From Domibacillus sp. (lineage in GTDB: Bacteria > Bacillota > Bacilli > Bacillales > Domibacillaceae), in the NCBI GenBank assembly GCA_031177795.1, contig JAPSKG010000114.1:1-7233 (forward strand): a DNA stretch of 7,233 nucleotides, in the 5' to 3' direction. Made by a program: the position numbers and the translations under genes. Under the pieces are notes generated by a model. It worked only from the letters and a program-made list of their open reading frames with translations. It was not told the origin of the DNA and ran no database searches. Below, piece after piece: positions 1 through 4,428 of this stretch; the stretch's first letter is position 1; the number at the start of each line of letters is the position of its first letter.

Positions 1-562
1 GATGAGTGAGTACAGCACCCACGTAATTGCGGCGCACCAAGCGGCACTAAATTTTGCTTCGCTAACGTATATGATTCCTCTTAGTGTATCGATGGCACTT
101 ACTATTGTCGTCGGCTTTGAAGCAGGGGCCAACCGGTTTCATGATGCGCGCTGCTACAGCCGAATTGGTGTTATAATGGCGATCGGGGTAGCAGCAGCTG
201 GTACGTTTTTTATTTTCTTTTTTCGTGATTTGATCGCTCGGCTTTATTCTGCAAATCCTGAAGTACTGGAACTTGCCGGCGGTTTTTTGCTTTTTGCCGC
301 TATCTTTCAATTATCGGATGCCATACAAGCCCCTGTCCAGGGAGCTTTGCGCGGATATAAAGATGTGAATGCCACGTTTTTTATGACGATGGTTAGCTAT
401 TGGATTATCGGGCTTCCGCTTGGCTGGGCGCTTGCCCGCTGGACAAATTTTGGGCCTTACGGCTATTGGATTGGCTTGATCACCGGCTTGACCTGCGGTG
501 CTATTACGTTATCAATCCGCTTATGGCTTGTTCAATCAAAAAAAACATCACGCATTAGTTAG
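1..562 (+). CDS. MATE-family multidrug efflux transporter, C-terminal part (5' end cut by window)
   Basis: This is the last 186 residues of a polytopic membrane protein that I assign to the MATE/NorM family, which exports cationic drugs and metabolites in exchange for Na+ or H+. The family is normally about 450 residues, so less than half is here. The ATG at 2-4 is taken as an internal Met, because the reading frame is open to the window edge and no ribosome binding site can be seen. Five or six hydrophobic segments are visible, for example around residues 22-42, 52-75, 90-108, 126-146 and 152-174. Residues 112-120 (QGALRGYKD) match the QGxLRGxxD-type loop typical of NorM proteins. The TAG stop at 560-562 lies in the loop of the terminator hairpin that follows. 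The substrate cannot be predicted. The family call is firm; the exact subgroup is not. Confidence 0.85.
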   Translation, partial: MSEYSTHVIAAHQAALNFASLTYMIPLSVSMALTIVVGFEAGANRFHDARCYSRIGVIMAIGVAAAGTFFIFFFRDLIARLYSANPEVLELAGGFLLFAAIFQLSDAIQAPVQGALRGYKDVNATFFMTMVSYWIIGLPLGWALARWTNFGPYGYWIGLITGLTCGAITLSIRLWLVQSKKTSRIS

Positions 563-577
563 TGCGTGATGTTTTTT
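540..577. terminator. Bidirectional intrinsic terminator between MATE gene and rhodanese-like gene
   Basis: A perfect 15-bp stem pairs 540-554 with 563-577 around an 8-base loop (555-562). The core is ACATCACGCA paired with TGCGTGATGT, flanked by an A-run on the left and a T-run on the right. Read on the plus strand it ends in TTTTTT; read on the minus strand it ends in eight Ts (545-538). It can therefore end transcription of the MATE gene from the left and of the rhodanese-like gene from the right. The MATE stop codon TAG (560-562) is inside the loop. Confidence 0.92.
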
Positions 578-616
578 GTTTCACTGGATGAAAAGTGGCG
601 CAAGCAAGTAGGTTTT

Positions 617-949
617 TTAACTTTTTCCCATGCAAATAAACCCTTTTACACGTATATTATATTTTTTAAGCAGCCGAACAGAAAAATTGCGCTCTATCGC
701 TGTTGCCGCTGCTATATATACTTCCTGGCCGCCAAATTTGCCTGCATTGCGGGGAATATACCCGCATGGAATATGCTCGGCTCCTGCAAGAGGCAAGTGA
801 CTTGCTTCCTGCCAATCACGTACGTCAATGATTGGATGTCCTGCCGCTTCAGCTGGAGAAATACGTTTTACGTTAACCGGCCAATAGCGTCTGTAACCAA
901 TCAGCAAAGCAGCAGCCGTTATTCCCGCTGCCAGGATGAACAATGCCAA
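617..949 (-). CDS. Membrane-anchored rhodanese-like protein with substituted active-site loop
   Basis: This is a 110-residue protein. Residues 2-19 form a hydrophobic N-terminal anchor (LFILAAGITAAALLIG), followed by RRY and then a rhodanese-like domain from about residue 28 to the end, including IIDVRDWQEA (40-49). It resembles short TM-rhodanese proteins of bacilli such as YqhL. Aligned by eye, the segment VYI...RLLKK (77-96) fits the strand-loop-helix that holds the CxxGxR active site, but the three signature positions are Ala81, Ala84 and Glu86. Sulfurtransferase activity by the usual persulfide route is therefore unlikely; a binding or scaffold role is inference. Cys62 and Cys106 lie elsewhere. 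The domain end is short (VKGFICMGKS). The start is TTG at 947-949, preceded by GAGGAG 8 bases upstream; a nearer ATG at 954-956 is out of frame and closes after 27 codons. It lies 54 bases after the 80-residue gene, probably co-transcribed. Confidence 0.72.
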   Translation of the reverse strand: MALFILAAGITAAALLIGYRRYWPVNVKRISPAEAAGHPIIDVRDWQEASHLPLAGAEHIPCGYIPRNAGKFGGQEVYIAAATAIERNFSVRLLKKYNIRVKGFICMGKS

Positions 950-978
950 CCTTCATTCTCCTCTCTGCCTTTTTTAAT

Positions 979-1003
979 CTGATTTTTCGTTTCGGGAAAT
1001 CAG
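979..1003 (-). other. Hairpin in the gap between the 80-residue gene and the rhodanese-like gene
   Basis: A 7-bp perfect inverted repeat (CTGATTT at 979-985, AAATCAG at 997-1003) with an 11-base loop starts immediately after the TAG stop of the upstream gene. On the transcribed (minus) strand it is followed by ATTAAAAAAGG rather than a U-tract, so it is not a standard terminator. It could mark the 3' end of a processed message or reduce read-through. Its function is unknown. Confidence 0.35.
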
Positions 1004-1246
1004 CTATTGTTTTTGCTTTAATTGTTCAAAACATGCAATGTACGCTGCTATTAGCATGATTTTTTCCGAATCAGAAAATGAGGAATCATTCACCCTCCGG
1101 ACTGCTTCGAAAAACTTTGTTTCTGCTTTTTTCCGCAAGCGCGGATGATTTAATTTATCAAGTAATTCGTTTTCCATTGCTTCTTCGGCATTGCTGAAAG
1201 ACCGCCCTTTCCACAACGCTGCATACAAACCATGCCATTCTGACAA
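1004..1246 (-). CDS. Small conserved-looking hypothetical protein, 80 residues
   Basis: I do not recognise this protein. It is 80 residues, soluble, mostly helical in appearance and highly charged, with no signal peptide, membrane segment or Cys-pair motif. An N-terminal WHGLYAALWKGR segment is aromatic-rich, and the middle holds a Lys/Arg/Glu-rich stretch (LRKKAETKFFEAVRR). The C-terminus ends EQLKQKQ. The start is TTG at 1244-1246, supported by a strong AAGGGGGA ribosome binding site six bases upstream; no in-frame ATG or GTG lies near it. It is followed after 54 bases by the rhodanese-like gene in the same direction. A weak dyad (1289-1301) lies upstream, and I could find no convincing promoter between it and the ctpA terminator. 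The good ribosome binding site and conventional composition argue that it is a real gene; function unknown. Confidence 0.7.
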   Translation of the reverse strand: MSEWHGLYAALWKGRSFSNAEEAMENELLDKLNHPRLRKKAETKFFEAVRRVNDSSFSDSEKIMLIAAYIACFEQLKQKQ

Positions 1247-1288
1247 AACAAGTCCCCCTTTTTCCCATTTTTCATTTTATGATGAAAC

Positions 1289-1301
1289 AGCCATTTTGGC
1301 T
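1289..1301. promoter_or_regulatory. Small dyad (AGCCA-N3-TGGCT) upstream of the 80-residue gene
   Basis: A 5-bp inverted repeat with a 3-base centre lies about 43 bases before the TTG start of the 80-residue gene. It could be an operator, but it is short and no clear promoter hexamers accompany it. A chance dyad of this size is quite possible. Confidence 0.2.
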
Positions 1302-1342
1302 AGACACAAACACCTGTATTTGCAATGCCTGGTTTTTCCAAC

Positions 1343-1374
1343 AAAAAACTCCAGCTATTATGCCGGAGTTTTTG
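1343..1374 (-). terminator. Intrinsic terminator of ctpA
   Basis: The stem pairs 1344-1352 with 1365-1373 (AAAAACTCC with GGAGTTTTT). It continues after one A/C mismatch with a further G-C and C-G pair and closes on a short loop (1356-1361). On the minus strand it ends in TTTTTT. It starts one base after the ctpA TAA (1376-1378). The symmetric A/T flanks would also let it act on plus-strand read-through. Confidence 0.88.
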
Positions 1375-1375
1375 T

Positions 1376-2818
1376 TTACTTTATTTTTGTTTGAACAGAT
1401 TTAATGGCACGTTTTAACTGTGGATCATTTGTTTCAAGTTTTAAGCGAAGTTCTTCCATCAATTTTGTTGTGGATGCACCTGTTAAAACCCCGGTTTCTT
1501 CAAGCTTATTAGCTTCTTGAAATTGTTTAACGGCTTTTTCCGTACTTTCATCAAAATAGCCATCTGCTTTCCCCGGATTGTATCCAAGTGCCTGCAACAT
1601 TTGTTCTGCTGTTTTTACATCATCAGACAACGTTTCACGCTTTAATTTCACTTCCGGATTAATATACGTTAAATCGGCGTATTCTGGAAGCGCTACTGCC
1701 GCATCCGGCACAATGCCTTTTTCATGTATCCATGTTCCGTTCGGTGTCAACCATTTAGCTGTTGTAAGCTTTAAGTTAGAACTGTCACTAAAATCTTCTG
1801 CTGACTGGACGGTGCCTTTTCCGAATGATTTTTCACCAATAAGCGGAATGCCCGCTGATTCTTTTAAAGCTGCTGCTAATATTTCAGAAGCACTTGCGCT
1901 GCCGCTGTCAATTAAAACAGCTGCCGGGAGGGCAAGTTTTTCGCCTCCTTCTGCCTTGAATTCCTGTGTTTTACCACCGGATTCAATTTGCAAGATTGTT
2001 TTTCCTTCTGGAACAAACAAATTAGCCATTTCAATTGCCTGGTCTAAAAGGCCGCCCGGGTTTTGGCGTAAATCCAATACAAGCCCTTTCATTCCCTGCT
2101 TTTCCATTTCGGCCAGAGCCTTTGTTAATTCTTCCGCTGTGTGCTCCGAGAAACTTGTTATTTGAATATGGGCAATTTTATCGCTGCCCATTTTCGGATA
2201 AACCGTTTCGATTGGAATTTCATCGCGCACAATTGTGACATTCTGCGTTTTCTCTGAGCCTGCTTTTTGAACTTCAAGTGTAACCTTTGTTCCTTTTTCA
2301 CCGCGTATTAAAAGCACTGCTTCTCTCGCGCTCATGCCTTGAATGCTTTTTTTGTCAACAGACAATATCAGGTCGTTTGGTTTCAGGCCTGCTTTTTCCG
2401 CTGGTGAGCCTTTGATTGGTGAAACAACCATAATAAAGCCATTTTGTTCCTGTACTTCCGCGCCTATGCCTTCGAATGAGCTTGACACCTCTTCGTGAAA
2501 TTTAGACGCTTCTTTTTCATCCATATAATCAGAATATGGATCTTCAAGAGAATCAATCATGCCATTGATTGCTCCATTAATAAGTGTTTTCTGCTCTACC
2601 TCTTGGTAGTATGTGCTTTGAATTTTGTCGTAAGCTTCATATAATTTTTGAAATTCTGGCCGGGCCGGTGCTCCGACTTCCACTGCTTTCTCATCTCCAA
2701 AAGCAAGGGTAATCGTTGTTACCGCCGCCGTTATAAACACGAGCGCAAAAATCATCATAATAAAAGGGAATCTTTTTATTTTGACGTAATGGCCCTGCTC
2801 CGGCTTTTCTTCTTCCAT
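1376..2818 (-). CDS. ctpA: Membrane-anchored carboxy-terminal processing protease (S41, PDZ, peptidoglycan-binding)
   Basis: This is a 480-residue S41 serine protease that would cleave protein C-termini outside the membrane. In order: a short cytoplasmic tail rich in Glu/Lys, a membrane anchor (about 17-40), an N-terminal helical region (55-105), a PDZ domain (about 114-186, with GSPAEKAGLKPND), the S41 core (about 200-380) and a C-terminal peptidoglycan-binding domain (about 397-456). The catalytic Ser-Lys-Gln set is visible: Ser309 in SGSASASEI, and Lys334 and Gln338 in FGKGTVQ. B. subtilis has two such proteins. CtpA is suggested by the neighbouring yodJ-deoD; CtpB, which cleaves SpoIVFA in sporulation, is 480 residues and, as I recall, uses the same triad numbers, so the symbol is tentative. 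The ATG at 2816-2818 has AAAGCGGGGA six bases upstream. It stands alone, with its own terminator, divergent from the L,D-transpeptidase gene. A Spo0A-box match lies upstream. Confidence 0.93.
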   Translation of the reverse strand: MEEEKPEQGHYVKIKRFPFIMMIFALVFITAAVTTITLAFGDEKAVEVGAPARPEFQKLYEAYDKIQSTYYQEVEQKTLINGAINGMIDSLEDPYSDYMDEKEASKFHEEVSSSFEGIGAEVQEQNGFIMVVSPIKGSPAEKAGLKPNDLILSVDKKSIQGMSAREAVLLIRGEKGTKVTLEVQKAGSEKTQNVTIVRDEIPIETVYPKMGSDKIAHIQITSFSEHTAEELTKALAEMEKQGMKGLVLDLRQNPGGLLDQAIEMANLFVPEGKTILQIESGGKTQEFKAEGGEKLALPAAVLIDSGSASASEILAAALKESAGIPLIGEKSFGKGTVQSAEDFSDSSNLKLTTAKWLTPNGTWIHEKGIVPDAAVALPEYADLTYINPEVKLKRETLSDDVKTAEQMLQALGYNPGKADGYFDESTEKAVKQFQEANKLEETGVLTGASTTKLMEELRLKLETNDPQLKRAIKSVQTKIK

Positions 2819-2859
2819 TCTGTTCCCCGCTTTCTACATCTATGTACATTGATCTTTAC

Positions 2860-2889
2860 ATTCTATCAGTTTTTCTTGTTTTTTGAAAA
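2860..2889 (-). promoter_or_regulatory. Candidate proximal ctpA promoter
   Basis: On the minus strand TTTTCA (2889-2884) and TAGAAT (2865-2860) are separated by 18 bases. The -10 matches the vegetative consensus at five of six positions; the -35 is weaker. Transcription would begin near 2853, giving a leader of about 35 bases before the ctpA ATG. The Spo0A-box match would then be centred near -54. Confidence 0.38.
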
Positions 2890-2903
2890 CAAAAACCATA
2901 TCT

Positions 2904-2910
2904 TGTCGAA
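2904..2910. promoter_or_regulatory. Spo0A box match (TGTCGAA) upstream of ctpA
   Basis: The plus strand reads TGTCGAA at 2904-2910, a perfect match to the consensus site of the sporulation master regulator Spo0A. It lies 86 bases upstream of the ctpA start codon, about 15 bases upstream of the candidate proximal -35. A single 7-mer can occur by chance (roughly one in fifteen for a region this size on both strands), and I found no second box next to it. Regulation by Spo0A is inference. Confidence 0.4.
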
Positions 2911-2953
2911 TAGAAATGGCGTATGACCATTTTCTTTTTTCATTTTAAACATT

Positions 2954-2965
2954 AAAACAAGTTTT
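2954..2965. repeat. Direct repeat AAAACAAGTTTT, copy 1
   Basis: First copy of a 12-base motif that is itself a small dyad (AAAAC-AA-GTTTT). The second copy is at 3017-3028, 63 bases away, which is about six helical turns. This copy overlaps the -10 region of the candidate distal ctpA promoter. The motif resembles AT-box sites of several regulators, but none is assigned. Confidence 0.45.
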
Positions 2966-2990
2966 ATCACTTTGTTTCATGGCATGGCAA
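2963..2990 (-). promoter_or_regulatory. Candidate distal ctpA promoter
   Basis: On the minus strand TTGCCA (2990-2985), five of six to the vegetative -35, is followed after 16 bases by GATAAA (2968-2963), four of six to the -10. The start would be near 2956, giving a leader of about 137 bases. A perfect 15-base palindrome lies just upstream of the -35, and copy 1 of the 12-mer repeat overlaps the -10. It is an alternative to the proximal promoter or used with it. Confidence 0.3.
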
Positions 2991-2996
2991 GAATCC

Positions 2997-3011
2997 CACT
3001 TTTTAAAAGTG
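2997..3011. repeat. Perfect 15-base palindrome (CACTTTT-T-AAAAGTG)
   Basis: Seven perfectly paired bases on each side of a single central T. It sits six bases upstream of the candidate distal -35 of ctpA and six bases from copy 2 of the 12-mer repeat. The size and placement suit an operator for a dimeric regulator; the regulator is not known. Confidence 0.42.
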
Positions 3012-3016
3012 TATTC

Positions 3017-3028
3017 AAAACAAGTTTT
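3017..3028. repeat. Direct repeat AAAACAAGTTTT, copy 2
   Basis: Second identical copy of the 12-base motif, 63 bases from copy 1. With the adjoining extra Ts it reads AAAA-N5-TTTT, the form of one half of a ComK site, but the properly spaced partner box is lacking, so no regulator is assigned. Confidence 0.45.
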
Positions 3029-3065
3029 TTCCTCCAACTGCCAGCAAGTCTCCTGAAAAAATTAA

Positions 3066-3088
3066 TTGCAGAACTAAATTTTCTGCAA
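3066..3088. repeat. 8-bp inverted repeat (TTGCAGAA-N7-TTCTGCAA)
   Basis: A perfect 8-bp dyad with a 7-base spacer in the middle of the divergent intergenic region. Read on the minus strand it is followed by TTAATTTTTT, so it might act as a weak terminator, or as an operator. No gene ends here, which makes the terminator reading less likely. Confidence 0.4.
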
Positions 3089-3295
3089 AAAACAAATTAA
3101 AAAAATCCGCTTTTTGTTCTTAATGAAAACTATTGGCTATACCATAGTCCAACCGCCCAAAAAGGAAAAAGCGTTTTTTCTTTTCTTTTTTTGTCAACAC
3201 TGTTGCTAAACAAAGAAAAAACACTGCCAGAAAAAAAACAAGAGCACTGCATTTGTTTTCATTTTAATTGATTAAAAAAAGATCGATAACGCTTT

Positions 3296-3312
3296 TGCCA
3301 TAATTTTAAGGC
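3296..3312 (+). promoter_or_regulatory. Candidate extended -10 promoter of the L,D-transpeptidase gene with overlapping dyad
   Basis: TGCCATAAT at 3296-3304 fits an extended -10 element (TGn plus five of six to TATAAT). No good -35 is present at the usual spacing. Transcription would begin near 3311, about 41 bases before the ATG. An imperfect dyad, GCC-A-TAA-TT-TTA-A-GGC at 3297-3312, covers the -10 and start site and could be an operator. Confidence 0.38.
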
Positions 3313-3351
3313 CTGTTGTGCATTCGCTATGAAGCAAACGGAGGCAAAAAA

Positions 3352-4296
3352 ATGAAGAAATCTCAAAAAGTGCTTCAACAAACCAAACCGTTGAATTTTG
3401 AACATTTTTTTAAAGTACTGCCTTATCCATTAAGCAAACAAACGGCTACACAGAAAACACGGTCCATTGATTGGCTATTTGTATTGCTGATTATTTTCAC
3501 TTGTTTGTTTTTCCTTTATACTGCCTTTGTTCTTGACCGCTATTATTTTCATTTTACTGAAAAGACCGGGTACGAAAAAAACATTTTTCCATCTGAAGAA
3601 AAAAGAACAGTAAAAAAAACCTTTGGTGCTGTACCGCTTAATCTTTCCAATTCAGAGCACCTTGAATGGCTTGTAGTAAACAGTGCTATTATAAACTTTA
3701 AAAACGAGAAAAAACGTTATCCATCCTCTCTTGATGAATTGCGCGGGGCTTATCCTGACAACTGGATTTCTTATATACCGGAAAACGTTACTTATCGTGT
3801 AACCAGCCAGGGTTACAAGCTTTATTTTAAAGGAATGTTTTTAAAAGCGCCAAAAGCAGTTTTAGAGCTGGAAGCATATCCACTCGCACATAAACTTTCG
3901 CTTTCATTTAATGGCGTCCCTCTCGCTATTTATCCTATTGCGATTAGCAAGAAAGGCATGCCTTTTGCTTCTTCATATGTAACGGAGAGAGTGGTAGATC
4001 CAAATGGGGAAAATTCCCCATTTGGATCCAGAGGACTTGCCCTGCAAGACCAGGTAGCTATTCACGGAACCAATACCCCTTCATCTATAGGAAAAAGCGT
4101 GACAGAAGGTTGTTTTCGACTTTTCAATCAAGATATTGAAGAGCTTTATCCATTTATCCCAAAAGGGACCGGGCTCAAAGTTAAAGACCGTCTTCCTTCT
4201 TCGGCTATATTCAGCAATGGCCTGCCTTCTTTCGCAAAAAATAACGCATCTTTACACGAGACAAACCCTTCTTTTGTTTATCAATGGCGCCATTAA
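3352..4296 (+). CDS. Membrane-anchored L,D-transpeptidase (YkuD fold)
   Basis: This 314-residue protein would make 3-3 peptide cross-links or attach proteins to peptidoglycan outside the membrane. Residues 1-40 are a basic cytoplasmic tail, 41-61 a membrane anchor, about 95-170 an unassigned extracellular segment, and about 175-280 a YkuD catalytic domain. The catalytic pair is visible: His238 in HGTN and Cys254 in TEGCFRL, 16 residues apart, with Arg256. The residue before Gly-Cys is Glu where the S/T-H-G-C form often has His. PNGENSPFG (217-225) fits the conserved PNGxxSPFG strand. There is no LysM domain. The segment AIINFKNEKKRYPSSLDEL recalls pilin-like helices by eye only. The frame stays open upstream to a TTG at 3316, but GGAGG at 3340-3344 correctly precedes the ATG at 3352, which I chose. 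It is monocistronic between ctpA (divergent) and yodJ (convergent). Confidence 0.88.
   Translation: MKKSQKVLQQTKPLNFEHFFKVLPYPLSKQTATQKTRSIDWLFVLLIIFTCLFFLYTAFVLDRYYFHFTEKTGYEKNIFPSEEKRTVKKTFGAVPLNLSNSEHLEWLVVNSAIINFKNEKKRYPSSLDELRGAYPDNWISYIPENVTYRVTSQGYKLYFKGMFLKAPKAVLELEAYPLAHKLSLSFNGVPLAIYPIAISKKGMPFASSYVTERVVDPNGENSPFGSRGLALQDQVAIHGTNTPSSIGKSVTEGCFRLFNQDIEELYPFIPKGTGLKVKDRLPSSAIFSNGLPSFAKNNASLHETNPSFVYQWRH
3997..4028 (+). repeat. Perfect 15-bp inverted repeat inside the L,D-transpeptidase gene
   Basis: Arms 3997-4011 (GATCCAAATGGGGAA) and 4014-4028 (TTCCCCATTTGGATC) are exact reverse complements, separated by two A bases. It encodes residues 216-226 of the L,D-transpeptidase (DPNGENSPFGS), a conserved strand before the catalytic His. 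In RNA the arms would fold into a strong hairpin; in DNA they could form a cruciform or a protein site. No U-tract follows. Confidence 0.9.
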
Positions 4297-4390
4297 GCTG
4301 CAAAATCAGGGCATGCATCCCTTGTTTACATTTTTTTTAAGATTTTTCCAATTACAAAGTATTACAAAAACAATTCTGTAAAACTGAGAA

Positions 4391-4428
4391 TATGTAAAGC
4401 CGGCAGGTTACTCTGCCGGCTTTACATG
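4391..4428. terminator. Bidirectional hairpin terminator between L,D-transpeptidase gene and yodJ
   Basis: A perfect 15-bp stem pairs 4392-4406 with 4413-4427 around a 6-base loop (4407-4412); its core is GCCGGCAG paired with CTGCCGGC. Each arm is followed by TTTACAT rather than a pure U-run, so termination may be incomplete. The right arm is the end of the yodJ coding sequence and the yodJ TAA (4408-4410) is in the loop. The L,D-transpeptidase stop is about 95 bases to the left. Confidence 0.8.

Larger units (their letters stand above)
2819..3351. other. 533-base AT-rich divergent intergenic region
   Basis: This stretch lies between the divergent starts of ctpA and the L,D-transpeptidase gene. 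I see no convincing gene in it: the only SD-like sites (3029-3056, minus strand) open frames of about 10-13 codons. It is strongly A/T-rich with long homopolymer runs, including a pyrimidine tract at 3174-3192. It holds a perfect Spo0A-box match, candidate promoters, a duplicated 12-mer, two dyads and three CACTG motifs spaced 24 and 23 bases apart; most are listed separately. The length exceeds what two simple promoters need. Confidence 0.7.

Noticed and set aside
2..562. ATG at 2-4 as the start of a complete 186-residue protein
   Set aside because: The sequence is the second half of a MATE transporter of about 450 residues, and no ribosome binding site can be seen; the gene continues beyond the left edge.
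566..982. 138-residue plus-strand frame
   Set aside because: It lies opposite the rhodanese-like gene, has low-quality Cys/Tyr/Arg-rich composition, and begins inside the terminator stem.
1578..2165. 195-residue plus-strand frame
   Set aside because: It is antisense to the S41 protease core, whose domains and catalytic residues are intact on the minus strand.
3017..3028. ComK binding site (AAAA-N5-TTTT)
   Set aside because: Only one half-site fits exactly and the partner 63 bases away is at none of the known spacings (8, 18 or 31 bases); the region is AT-rich.
3029..3056. Small leader peptide on the minus strand with AGGAG and GGAGG sites
   Set aside because: The possible frames are only about 10-13 codons from TTG starts with poor spacing, and the ctpA start is over 200 bases away.
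3159..3192. A-run/T-run hairpin as a terminator in the intergenic region
   Set aside because: The stem is almost all A-T and purine/pyrimidine runs, and no gene on either strand ends nearby.
3316..3351. TTG at 3316 as the start of the L,D-transpeptidase, adding 12 residues
   Set aside because: GGAGG lies inside that extension and is ideally spaced from the ATG at 3352; the following MKKSQK is a normal membrane-protein start.
4310..4338. AGGG-CATGCAT-CCCT plus eight Ts as a dedicated L,D-transpeptidase terminator
   Set aside because: The stem is only four base pairs and is separated from the T-run by a mixed stretch; the hairpin at 4391-4428 is far stronger.
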